DNA of 64,000 nucleotides from Mesocentrotus franciscanus (Eukaryota; Echinodermata; Echinoidea; Camarodonta; Strongylocentrotidae). Under the pieces are notes generated by a model. That model did not search any database and was not told where the DNA came from. It saw nothing but the letters and a program-made list of their open reading frames with translations. The stretch is from assembly GCA_037976565.1 (NCBI GenBank), contig CP137679.1, positions 11,538,651 through 11,602,650 of the forward strand, in the 5' to 3' direction. Made by a program: the position numbers and the translations under genes. Below are positions 1 to 11,223 of the stretch, in pieces. Numbering within the stretch: the first letter of the stretch is position 1; the number at the start of each line of letters is the position of its first letter.

Positions 1-101
1 GGGTCGAAACGGAGAATGATGAAGCGATGAACGGCCACTGCTAAAGTGCTGAATATACCGGTTATGATAAATGCTCGCACTGTCAAGTGAAGTATTGTTA
101 T
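1..101 (-). CDS. GPCR gene 1, exon 2 (5' part only, TM3), cut by window edge
   Basis: On the minus strand a pyrimidine-rich acceptor ending in AG (102-103) is followed by an open frame that reads through TM3 and stops at the window edge. The residues GIFSTLAVAVHRFIILRFDP are almost those of GPCR gene 2 at the same place. The frame continues in phase 0 from the exon at 493-699. The family's DRY motif at the end of TM3 reads VHR here, so the acidic residue is missing. This is a class A receptor at the plasma membrane; its ligand cannot be told. The rest of the gene lies outside the window, so whether it is intact is unknown. Confidence 0.72.
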   Translation of the reverse strand, partial: MTILHLTVRAFIITGIFSTLAVAVHRFIILRFD

Positions 102-492
102 CTGAAACGAAAGAACAAAGACTGCCTTTTAAAGTACGAATAGATAGTTGGATACTTTGTTATTCATGGCGTCTAATGAGGGACACTTTGGTACTTAAAA
201 TGAGGGAACAACAAGATATACGAACCTCTATTTCCTGTTATAAACCCTAAATTCCCCTCTTTTACCAAAGACTTATATATGTATGAAAATCCTAAATCAT
301 ATTACTTAATTTGTTTTGAAAGATTTTTTTAAAAACATTTTGTTTGGAATGTTGACGGTTATTGTGGCATTGCACATGCTAGACATTTATCTCGAGGTTT
401 ATCGCATCTTGCATAAATTTAATGATAATAATTCGTTATTCTTTAATGTCACGTTATAGCTCTCGAGAAACGGCGAAAGAGCAAGTACTTAC

Positions 493-699
493 ATTTATGT
501 TTCGTAGATATGTCAGGAGGATAGTTGCGATGACCAGGGTAGAGGTAACGCAATCGACAATGGCGATGTTACAGGTAAAGATGTTCGGCGTCTTCCTCAG
601 TCTCTTGCTGGCGATGATGACGGCCACCGTGATCGTATTTAGGACGACGCCGATGCCGTGAAGAGCGACGAGGACACTGTAGGTACTGAGGTCGGACAT
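493..699 (-). CDS. GPCR gene 1, exon 1 (N-terminus, TM1-TM2)
   Basis: This exon encodes 69 residues starting at the ATG at 699-697. TM1 carries the conserved Asn (GVVLNTITVAVII), followed by a basic first intracellular loop (SKRLRKTPNIF) and TM2 with the conserved Asp (NIAIVD). It ends in phase 0 at a clean GTAAGT donor (GT at 492-491). The next exon is at 1-101, after an intron of about 390 bp. The frame stays open upstream of the ATG to about 720 but offers only a TTG there, so the ATG is preferred. Loop and TM2 residues closely match the exon at 23082-23294, so the two are recent paralogues. No signal peptide is seen; the N-terminus is very short. Confidence 0.72.
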
Positions 700-2112
700 G
701 TCAGATACTTCGATTGCCAAAACTTCAATTTCAAAATATTAGTTGAGTAAGAAGCCCTCAAAATCAGCTACGGCTAAATTAAAGCGATGCAACTTTTACG
801 AAGATTCTGAGTGAGTTTTTTCTCAAAGGAGGTTTGCTTTTATGCAAAATCTATATCTTAAAGATTTTCTTTGTTACACAATAGACATTGCTTTTTCAAG
901 TAGCATGTTTTGTTTTTCTTCAACCAAATGAATCTACATTTTTCTTTTGCTCTTTTTTCTGTCGTCGGCGTACATATTTTGTATTAATCTTTTTAAATTC
1001 ACCCTTAGAAGGTCATTTTTGTATTCGATATACTTTCTGAAGCAAGACAAAATATTGACATATCACAGCAGGCTTTTTTTCATTCTAAGAGTGCTGGTTT
1101 TGATTTTTCATATACCAAATCGCTTATCCTGTTCACAATACTTTCATTTTACCCCAATGGTTTTCTATGCTGAATCAGCAATAGGCCTATTGAGGGTTTT
1201 GCCTATTAAAGAAAACAAAAACCACTCAGAAAACAAGTGGTATTTATACTTGTATATATCTTAAAGAATTTACCGCTGTCCGTTCACCTCTTCGACTCTC
1301 TCTCTCTCTCTTTCGATCTTTCAATCTCTTTCATTGCTCCTCTCTAAAATAATTATGATAGTCAAGCAAACAATGGTAAAATCAGGTCGGGCTATTGATT
1401 TTTCTCTTATTCGACAAAATGTACTGTACACAATATGATGCGTTGGTACATCTTAAAGGAGGAAATAAGATTACCTCTTCAGCCCCTATACATTCACACG
1501 TTTATAATTTTTTTTATAATCGTGGTTCTACAGTTTAAGCAATGGACAGTTTTGAGTGATCACGCTTATGCGTCACAAAAGGCCTTCAGAAAAGTAGGTT
1601 AGATCGTCTTCTTCTATTTGAAACTTCGAAGCACATGCTCATGTCTTAGAAGATAAAAAGTGTTTCATTTTCTTTTATGTGGCGCTCTTATAGTTCTAAA
1701 ATGTTTGGCAAGTTGTACTCGACGAAAATTCAATTGTGAATACATATTGGCGATAGGGATTCGGAAAATGGGTCCAGCCATTTCAATCTATTCTCTTTCA
1801 AGAGCGCGCTCACGCTTCATCAGATGAATTGTAGGCCGATAGATGAAAATGTATTATCATGTCATACCGTAGCCATTTATGAACAGTTAATAGATTGAAA
1901 ATGTGCCTACCGTGAACATAATATAATTGCATGGTTTCGTTGTTGTAAACAGTGGATATTTTTTTCAAGCTTTTGATTTTAGCGGATGCTACTTTTAATG
2001 GACTTTACCCTTTCGACAGCGCTCTGATGTATCTCTGATGAATATTGAGGTTTGGATTTGTTTTCATTCCATATGCTTACACTGATTCTTTTTTTTTTTG
2101 CATTTTAATTGT
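700..2112. other. Non-coding stretch upstream of GPCR gene 1
   Basis: I see no gene here. The + strand frame at 947-1264 is AT-rich and shows no domain or splice context. A short CT microsatellite lies near 1299-1312. The promoter of GPCR gene 1 should lie in 700-1,000, but I see no clear TATA box. Confidence 0.5.
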
Positions 2113-2124
2113 TTATTGTATAGA

Positions 2125-2126
<2 letters not shown>

Positions 2127-2165
<39 letters not shown>

Positions 2166-2180
2166 TATATATAATATATT
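2127..2180. repeat. (AT)n microsatellite
   Basis: A nearly pure AT dinucleotide run. Confidence 0.9.
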
Positions 2181-2489
2181 TAATACTTCGAATCAGAAGA
2201 AAAGTAACCACTTCGTGATAGTTTCCAATGTCATGGAGCTGCAAAGCGTATAGAGGAGAAGTACACGCAAACATTTTGTCAGTAATTCCCACTATTTTCA
2301 TACGATTATGATATTGTGAGAGCCACGCGGACTTCTTGTGAACCAGCTGTGTTTCGAGTCTGCAAAATGTGGATAAAGATACCTTTGCAATAAAAGCAGT
2401 TCTTACGAATAGACTACAAAGGACAGTTGACTCGAACACAATTCTAATGCAGAGAGTGTTCGGAAGAGTCAACCGACGATTTTTGTTGT

Positions 2490-2720
2490 TGAAAAGTAGG
2501 AGCATTGGGGATTGCGATGAGAGCTCTTGATTATAATAGGAAATGTCCTGGGTTTGATCCTTACCCGTTGCTTGCATCCAAGGACAAGGTATTGCGCCAA
2601 CATTTGTCCCTCTCGACCCAGGTGTATGAGATGGGTAACTGACTATATCCTGAGAATAATAGTAATTGCCAAGCCCTCAGGGAAAGCAGTATCGATACTT
2701 ATGAGGCTACACTATGTGAC
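2490..2720 (+). repeat. tRNA-derived SINE, degenerate
   Basis: A B-box-like GGTTTGATCC is followed by the spacer seen in other SINEs of this window (a 'cccaggtg...gatgggtaac' block, then 'gccctcaggga'). The A box is weak. It is followed by ATT and TAG simple repeats, typical of the tail. Confidence 0.45.
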
Positions 2721-2755
2721 ATTATTATTATCATCTGTATCATTATGATACGTAG

Positions 2756-2822
2756 TAATAGATGTAGTAGTAGTAGTGGAAGTAGTAGAAGAAGAAGTGG
2801 TAGTTGAAGTAGTAGTAGTATA
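2756..2822 (+). repeat. (TAG)n / (GAA)n simple repeat
   Basis: Trinucleotide runs of TAG and AGA, probably the decayed tail of the SINE just upstream. Confidence 0.75.
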
Positions 2823-3852
2823 ATCTCAACCTAATCATGACCGTGAATGGGTCTTCTTGAATATTTTGATGATATATATATTATTGAAGAAATGGTTTAT
2901 AGGGTCTATTTAAACATCTAATTCAATTGACAATGATTATTCAAAATCATATAATTTTTTTCAGTTGGGTATTGTTCACTTTGTTATTAATTATAAAGTA
3001 ATAAGAATTGATATTTGATATCCGAGGGGATTCATTAAAAACGATTGTTAAGGATACAATAAATATTAAGGTATTGAAATGCATTACAAGCATTGCATAG
3101 ATAAATGATTTCAATCTTTACAATTATGTAAATACATGTACCCTCATGTCTATACAAATTGTATCTAAAGATAGAATTCTTAAAAGTTAATCATTGTTAA
3201 AAAGTAATCTATTATTGTACTTAACTATTATAAATCCTTGTTGAAAAATTTGCCAATGCTTTTTACTATTCAAATAAATAATTTATTAGTTACGTTTGTT
3301 CAAGAAAAGAAATGATTATTGTCAGGAAAAAAGGATGGTGTCTTTTATTAGAATATTAACAAATGTAAAGAATTATTTGTTTAAAAAAAGATTTAAAAAA
3401 GAAATATAGAGGAAAGAGTTCAGATTTAAATAATTACATTCCTAAGAAGAGTTAATTTAATTCTGTAGCAGATAATATGTATGATGAAAGATGGATTGAT
3501 AATGTGTATGAAATAAATGATGAAACAATGAAGTAAAAATGATAATGATGACTGTCACTGTGTCATAATTATGTAATGTCACAAAATGAAGTGTTATTGA
3601 ATGGGTTTTTATATTTTACACAATGTGACTCTTTAATAATTGAATTTGACTGATTGCATTGGAACTCCAAAGGTCATCAACCGAGGCGAGGTGACGAGAG
3701 CAATCTTAAAGACCCCCGGGCCAGTCAACACTTTCAGGGCCTTCGAGATGAAATTTCAAGGTCGCTGCGAAGTTTTAATCGAGCAAGATTTACACCTTTT
3801 TGGTCAAAGTTAATGGGCTGGGAAGTACTTCAAGGCAAAGAATGGATGTTGG
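2823..3852. other. AT-rich non-coding stretch
   Basis: Very AT-rich with no domain-bearing frame. The 82-residue frame at 3654-3902 runs into a MITE end and is not a gene. Confidence 0.5.
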
Positions 3853-5327
3853 TAATGGGTCATTTTCGTAATGTAATTAAATTTAATGCACACATCTTTT
3901 AGTGCCTCTTTACCAATTATTTAATTCGCCTGTTACGAAAATTGTAATTTTTAATAGTCAGAATGCGAATGGCATATATATTACGTGTTCATTCAATTCA
4001 ATTAAATAATGGTTTTATTAACAAACAATGCCTCGCAGCCAAAATGCTGAATTATGCATGTTTACATATGCATGAGCTCCATTTCATAAAATCATATTTC
4101 ATTTGTTACAATCATTCAGACAGCATTGGTAATACTTTACATTACTCTTGTGTAGCTATTTAAAGTCAATCACTATATATTATTTACATTTTAAGAATCT
4201 ATTAAAATTCACAACAGTAATATTGATAATTGATTGAAAACAATACAATACAAAATATATAAATAAGTCAAAAAGCTAATACTGAAATTATTGCACCTGT
4301 GTCCTTAACAATTAATATTCATTGAAAATTGAAAGTCAGCAACATGTTGCTCTATGTTGCCAGTTCATCAACGGTAAGTACAAGATTATATGTTGATGGC
4401 TCTGTAAAAAGATAAAAATATTTCAGAGTGGGTTGTAAAACATATAGTTTCCTACGTTAAAACGAAATCATAGTTTGATGCGTATGAAAACATTAAATAA
4501 TGATAAAAATATTAATCAAACATTGTAAATATATACATTATATAAAAATGCATTCCAATTATTCATTATTTAGAAGATCAACGAGGTATGTTATTTGACT
4601 CTTTCTAAATCTCTTAGTTTTGCACTTGTACTGGGTGTACTTTGTTGTTCTCCTCAAGGAGTAGTGACTTTCCTGTCTTTTAACTAGCCAATTTGATGAA
4701 AAAGGACTTTCTTCCAGATTATGAGCAAACGTAAGACATAATTGTTTCTTCTTTCTTCAAGAGTCACTAAGTTACATGGTTCTAATGCCACACTGTATGA
4801 TGTATAACTACTACCCAGAATTATTCTACATGCTCTCTTTTGAATTGATGTAAGTGCATAGATGTGCTGTTTTGTAAGAGCTCCATTGAAAACAGGGGCA
4901 CAGTACTCTACAATCGGTCTTATGTATCCTCTAACTATGGTGATAAGATCTACGATAGGGAGGTTGAGTGATTTCAGTCTCCTGAGTATGTATAACTTCT
5001 TGTTACTTCTCTTCAATAGATCAGTTACGTGTTTATTCCATTTTAGATCACCCTGTAGGCCCCTACGGTTAAACCTAATATTGTGGGAGATTCTACATTA
5101 CTTAGTTGGGTATCATCAATAAACAAGGCCATCTGTTGTACAGGTTGCTTACAAAAGGAGATCTGCATAACTGGTGTAATGCTACCTAGCAACGATTAAT
5201 GTATGAAACTCGCATTTTGACTATTGAAATAAAATTATTCGTAACAGGTGAATGAAATAATTTGCAACATGGCACTTTATAACAAAGATTTATGCATTAA
5301 ATTTGATTACATTATAAAAATGTTCTA
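3853..5327. mobile_element. Palindromic MITE (family D), split by a LINE fragment
   Basis: The left arm (about 3853-3992) and right arm (about 5186-5327) match the two halves of the intact 307 bp palindromic MITE at 55463-55769. Shared blocks are 'tcattttcgtaatgtaa' and 'aaatttaatgca' on the left and 'aggtgaatgaaataa' and 'atgcattaaattt' on the right. The 1.2 kb between the arms is a LINE 3' piece on the minus strand, so the LINE inserted after the MITE. Confidence 0.65.
3993..5185 (-). mobile_element. 5'-truncated LINE (jockey/CR1-type RT C-terminus plus 3' UTR)
   Basis: Minus-strand frames around 4684-5170 encode the part downstream of a reverse transcriptase: an IDDTQLS-like block, DLKWNKHVTDLLKRSNKKLYILR, then a YIRPIVEYCAPVF block and IQKRACRIILG, ending near TLEERRNNYVLRL. 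This order is typical of CR1/jockey-like LINE ORF2 C-termini. At least one frameshift (near 5060) breaks the frame. The 3' UTR runs to about 3993 and shares a 'cgcagccaaa..gctgaattatg' block with the LINE tail at 17826. The 5' end is truncated, as is usual for LINE insertions. Confidence 0.7.
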
Positions 5328-8313
5328 TTGGTAAGGTATTGGCAGTGGTCGTAAAAGGAGCGTCCCAATACCACAGACTGGGAAGGTGAATTACCTATCT
5401 CACAAGTAGACCATGTGAGGGACAATGAAAAGAAGTAACCCCTATGTATCAATACTGCCATGCAGGACACTTTGATTAGTGAAGGTGTTTTCTGTCATGA
5501 AATGCTAGGTATTTTTTCATGCGATTGGTTCCTTTAAAGTTATTGCGTAAATAATCATGCTATTGTTTAAAATTAAATTGATTTGAATTTATTTTCTTCT
5601 GTAACATACAAATACATTTCGGCGATACACAATACAACCATTTTTTGAACGTGTACACAATATAATAATAATAAGTGTTGAAATTAAAACAAAATGTAAC
5701 TGATATCACACTACCAAGAATTAGTCATTAAGAAATATGCAGCTATGTCTTGCATCTATTAGAATTTAAATTAAATAAGTGTAACAAGTAATGGAATATA
5801 AATTACATGTACTTTGGAGGATAAATAGTAACGAATATTTACTGATAGTGAAATCGTGATATTGATATATTTAATAACAATCTCAAGCATAATTAAATCT
5901 GAGACATTGAGCTAAAATGTTTTTAATTTCATGAGCTATGTTGACATTTGTTTGATTCTTTTCATGTATTGGTTGATGGTATTTGGAGACTTTAGTATGA
6001 AAGTGTGATTGAATAGTTGTTTGCATAATTTTGAAATAATATATTTGTTCTGCTCCAGATATCAATAGAGTTTTTTAAATTTAATATTGAGAAACAAAAT
6101 ATTACACAGCAATAACATAACATAAAATAATTTTATTGAATTGTTTAATATAATATTACAATTGAAATCATTCAGTAAGTAACGTTTGGTTTAGTTAATG
6201 GAATAAATTTGGTCACTAAGTAAAATTTTGTTGATCTGGCAATGAATAACCAGTACATGCAAACACTGTTATATATAAGTAGTTATACTATTTGAATAAG
6301 TAAAGATCGTAAACCATTGTATGTTTTGCACCTTGACATGTTGCCGTCTTTGGAAAATTTATAAATCTCTCTGTTTAAGACCGTACTCAATACCTTGACA
6401 AATTTCCGTTTTGAAGTAGAACAAAATCATATCACATTGATGTTCATTACAGTACTACTCAATTTTGTATTCAATAACTTTAACAAAAATGCTGGCATAT
6501 ATTTGGTTGTTTTAAGAATATCATTATCGTTGGCTTTAGTAAAAATCTATTCCACGTAGACACAATAGGCGCACTTTACTCCGCCCATAATGCGTATTCG
6601 TATTGCAGCCCGTAATGCCCATCATGCCAATCAGCCCGTAAAGTCGTTGCGTAGTCAGATAGTACTTCAGCTATTGCACGTGATAGTCTGCCACAATGCG
6701 TTCGACCAATCATTCGATGAGAACCTAGGAGTCAGCTATATGAAATGGAACACAAGCTAACTTTTGGCGAGCTTTACATTTTATTATCAAACTTGAGTCT
6801 TCAGTAAAACGTCTATTCTTTATGTTACCGTTTGTTATCAAGAGATTATTATTATAGATATTTATCTCCGGCTTTTTCGAAAGGTCGTCAGCTCTATAAC
6901 GTCTTGCCTTTTAAAATTCAAGATCAGTATATGTTGGCAAATTTGCAGTGGAGTTGATAAATTTCTCTTCATAGGAAACAAAATAGTTCCTGATCGTAGT
7001 CAGACATTTCAAATGTAGATATTTCATATTTAGCCAATTCAAAATTTTCCTCGAATAAAGAAAAATAATTTTTGAATCAATAACTAAGCCAGTTCCTTAT
7101 CGATTTTCGCTGGATGATGAGCACGGGTAAAGGAAATAAAGGATTGTTTTTCTTTCAAGACGAAAGGGAGAGGCAGAATGGGAAGAGAGCTTACATTGGA
7201 GATTGCTAATACGATAGAAGAAACGTCTTAAAAATTACGAAAGAAAAAGAAAATTCTCCTTGAGCTAACGATATCGATTTGCATCGCTAAAGGCTTTCCC
7301 TTTAACTGTAAGGTTTGTTTTTTAATAGAGGCTCCCTAATGGATCATTGCCGATGTGCTTCAAATACAGAGTAATGTGGAAAGGATCATGCATTATATGA
7401 AGGAATATTCCATTCACCATCCTTCATTGTCTGATATTTTCATTTTTGCTTACACTGTCTTTTGAAACTTATTTTCGGAGTGAGTTATGTGAAAGCATTT
7501 TGGAAAAAAATGTAACATGATATTGATTTCGGAACATTGTGATACAGAGTTTGTATAGAAGATCAATATAAAGAAGATCACTATAAAACTAGATACACTA
7601 TATGGTACAAAGGCGCACCATGGTTTGAAGAACTACATTAATTCTGACATCGATTTTCAATCATATAACGAGAGTTGGTGGTGTACATGAACTATGAACT
7701 ATTAAAAGAGGCATCAAGGCAATTTTATTCAAAATGATCCATGCTACTGCCAACATATACTTCATCACTGATGTCTAGGTTTTCATTGTCCTAAACTTCT
7801 TTCAAATCAAGATTCCAGTTTGACTCTCTCCGATCCACTTAGCACATTTTGAAAAACAATCTTAATACAAACAATCCGGGAATTTATAGAGTGCCCATAT
7901 CCAGTTGCCCAATCAAAGGCATTGAGGAGACTTGAAAAAATACTGAATATGCTGTTCACGATTCACCTGGGAAAGACAAGGCTAGTGGCTCGTTGGAAGC
8001 AGTGTGGAATATGTATGTCTAAGCCGAGTTTTAAAGGCAGATGGCATGCCACAGGAGCAAAGGTACAAGGGAAGATTTTTCCACAACCTACGTGCAGAAG
8101 CAGCGAATGATCTATCCAATTTCTAGCTGATAGTAATATTACCCAAAATTAAATAAAATTTCATATAACGATCAAACCTAAATTATTTTATTCATAAATA
8201 GAGAACGTCTTCATGGAGTCTCAAGCAGATATATACCGGCTGATCGCAAGTTCGCCTGAGGATAAGGCTATAGGGGTCAGAATGGTCTATGGGAAAATCA
8301 AAGAAAATTTTCG
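5328..8313. other. Non-coding stretch
   Basis: AT-rich sequence without a recognisable gene, splice-framed exon or RNA gene. The frames at 5883-6065 and 7922-8110 are short and featureless. Confidence 0.5.
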
Positions 8314-8690
8314 TCGATGAGTTTTACGCCCTGCAGATAAAGGCTAGGGAGATGTGAGCTGTTCAAGTGACCAGCTCTCTGTCGTCATCTATACATATAT
8401 TCTGAAATAACTCATTTCGAAAATGACCAACGCCTTCTGAATGATGGCGCTGAGGGTTGTTCCGAAGACGTAAATAATCACAGTTATTATTATTATTATT
8501 ATTTATTTGACCAATCAGAAAACATACAGTGAGTATAACAATCAGGTAATACATAGAGATTTCATAATGCATGCATACAACAGTTTTAGGAAAGTGGAGA
8601 GGAGAGAGAGAAGGATACAGTCTGCTGGTCAGGGGTGACAAAAGCAATTGAAATTGCTATTACTCGAAAGTATGCCACCCCCACAGGCTG
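8314..8690. repeat. Interspersed repeat remnant (shared with 21615-21700) plus LINE/SINE tail
   Basis: The block from 8314 to about 8396 ('tcgatgagttttacgc'..'gtcgtcatctatac') recurs almost unchanged at 21615-21700, so it is a dispersed repeat of unknown class. It is followed by an ATT run and a 'tttatttgaccaatcag' block that resembles an inverted retroelement tail. Confidence 0.5.
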
Positions 8691-9654
8691 CATCCTGGAA
8701 AAATAAAGAGTAAAGAACAGAATAAAAATTAACAATATGAGATAATAAACGTATATCAGGATAAAATCATGATAATTTGAGCAATTACCATTATATCCAT
8801 CATTGCTTTCATTACATTATTTTGTCATTACAATGGATTTACATTCATCACATAAAACTGAAACTAGAAATTTTCAAATTAATAAAATGGTGCCTACATT
8901 AGAAACCTTTGATTTGATGATTATCGGGAAAAAATTGATGTAATAACATAAAATGCTTAACAATAATGTCTAACTTTCAAAATAAAATGAATAGAATTGT
9001 AATCTTAAACCTCATGTGCACGGAACGAAACGAATAAATGAGTTTACAGCAATTTTTATTTTTCCTAAGTGACAAAATAAACATAAAATAGTCAGTTATG
9101 ATCTAGGTGAGATATACAATTATTATTTGGGTTACCAAAAAGTGGCTTTTAAGTAATAATCACATTTTGAGAATTAACTGCATAAAATTGAAAATTAAAG
9201 AGCTTTTGGGGGTTTTTACTTGAGAGAAATATACAGATTATGAACTAAAAATATTACCATTAACAATTATCAATACATTGTTTTACATTGAATTAAATGT
9301 GTTCAGCGAACAGTGAGAAGATTACCAACCATCGTCAAGTCTCGAATAAAAACACTCACACACACCCTCACACACACACACACACCCACACATAACATAA
9401 AACATCAAGGAATGATACCCCCACTTAAAAAAAACGCTCCGCCCCATCTCCATGGGTATCTGGGTATTTTCCCCTAAAGTTTTAACAGAATTTCGACATA
9501 CTAGCACCTATGTTGTAACAGTATAGATAGCCCGCTTGCCAGATGTATCACCAACTTGAAGATCAGATATAGAACTCTCCTGCGTTTGGAGAGGACCTTC
9601 AATGTTCGCCCAACCAGATGTAATGCTAGAACGTTTATTGCAAGAACCTAGCTC
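8691..9654. other. Non-coding stretch with (CA)n
   Basis: AT-rich with a CA microsatellite near 9355-9390. No gene was seen. Confidence 0.5.
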
Positions 9655-9782
9655 ACTAAGTGGATTGCACTTTCAGTTAACCGAGTCCAGTATATGATCG
9701 GATTTTTTTTATTCCGTTTTACCCCAAAAGGCTCATTGAAAGTAGTGCGTCGATAATAAACCAAAGATACGGTTCTCGGTAC
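9655..9782 (-). pseudogene. GPCR pseudogene A, 3' piece (TM7) left of the LINE insertion
   Basis: On the minus strand the sequence encodes NPIIYWTRLTE (codons ending at about 9702-9704). It is nearly identical at nucleotide level to the TM7 end of GPCR gene 2. A WFII-containing block before it matches WFVIVYKLSRGIQSL of gene 2. An in-frame stop and an indel (A-rich run 9702-9710) break it. TM3-TM5 start of the same gene lies at 14766-14987 and TM1-TM2 at 16510-16613, all on the same strand. A Tx1-like LINE fills the gap. TM5-TM6 cannot be recognised. Confidence 0.65.
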
Positions 9783-10025
9783 TTAGTACTTGTGTTTCTA
9801 ACCCAGTTTGCCTTTACAGAGGAAACAAAGTAACTAAAACTGAGCGGGCGCTCGTCGAAATCAAGATTGAGACACGTCTTCCACAGATCTGGAGAATTAT
9901 TTACTGTTTTTTACATCAAGAAAGCGGTGAGTGATAATTTTGAGACACGATATATTTCAACTTAATAGTGTACATTGAAAAAGAATAATTTTGAGAGGAT
10001 TTTGACGAACAGACTGAACGAAAAA

Positions 10026-11032
10026 ATGAGTCAAAGTGGTAGCGCGTCTCCGCTTGCCGGAACTAGCGCCACGTATGCAGGAGCCACGAAGTTACGGGCC
10101 CAAGACGCGGGCGACACGGGCATGTATGATAGTGGTGGGATCAAACCCGTTTTTCTTAAAAACAGGGAAGTACCGCTGGAAGGAAAACCACTCGTACACG
10201 AAGAGTTGTAAAAAGTGCTATCCAAATATCTAGGCTCTACAAAAAAATCTGAAAGGCCTGCAGAGAATAGGAGGCCTATGGAGCCTATATTTTGATGATA
10301 GGGTAGCCAGAATTGCCCTCATTACATCAGGCCTTAGCATTAGAGGGATATCGGCGCCGATATACGACTTGAACCCGTTTCTGAACCATCACGACTCAAC
10401 TACATCATTGAAAGTAATCGTGAAAGATGTTCCTTTGTCGGTGAAAGATGAAGTGGTCGTAAATGAAATTGAAAAAACAAAAGTGTAAAATCATTAGCAA
10501 AGTGCAAAAAATGAAGCTAAGGGTTAATGGCCTCTTGACGGAGTGTTACACGGGGGAAAGAATGCTGTTCATCGTACCCCCCGCCAAACCCCTCCCACGA
10601 GTGATGAACATGGGATCCTTCAAAGCTCGTGTCTTACATGAGGGACAAGACAAAGGCCCCATCCTATGCTCGAAATGCTTGTCACAGGGGCACCATGCTT
10701 CTACGTGCACGAAGACGGTGGTATGCAGGAAATGCTTGCAGCCCGGTCACAAAGGATTCGAATGCACGCAGCAATCTAGCGAAGGAATACCAAACACGCG
10801 AGATGGTGCACAGATGGTTGACATACGTGGTGACCCAGGACAACAAGATGCACTGAAATCACCTCTCATACTGGATTCCAACACAATAGACGCAACACGC
10901 GACTTCGCTACTGCTGATCGCCATGACAACAAATCGCTGCCTGACAAAGAAGTACCTACAGCGCAAACAAAGATAACACAATACATCGCAGCAGAACAAC
11001 GTGATTCACTGACCAAATCTTCGGACAGTTAA
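10026..11032 (+). pseudogene. LINE ORF1 (nucleic-acid-binding protein with two zinc knuckles), frameshifted
   Basis: ORF1 begins near the ATG at 10026 (MSQSGSASPL). A frame change follows at about 10211-10240, then the conserved block GLQRIGGLW..LYFDDRVARIALITSG and a PLSVKDEVV block. A second break lies near 10485. The frame from 10463 gives KLRVNGLLTECYTGERMLFI, PKPLP-like text and two knuckles, C-SK-C-LSQG-H-HAST-C and C-RK-C-LQPG-H-KGFE-C, both CX2CX4HX4C. A Ser/Thr/Asp-rich tail ends at 11032. In such elements ORF1 coats the RNA and is needed for retrotransposition. This copy is dead. Confidence 0.7.
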
Positions 11033-11223
11033 TGATTCGAACGCGAACGAAGACAGTGAAACACCTGAAGGAGAATATTCCGAGCTGTCGGCAGAATCAC
11101 CGATACTACCAACCGCCGGCAAGAAGTCGTCATAAGCGCAAACAAAGGACAAAGAATAAAACTGCTAAAAAAAGATGAGCAGTTTTCTGAATACATAAAA
11201 AAATTCTTAAAATGTCTAGAACT

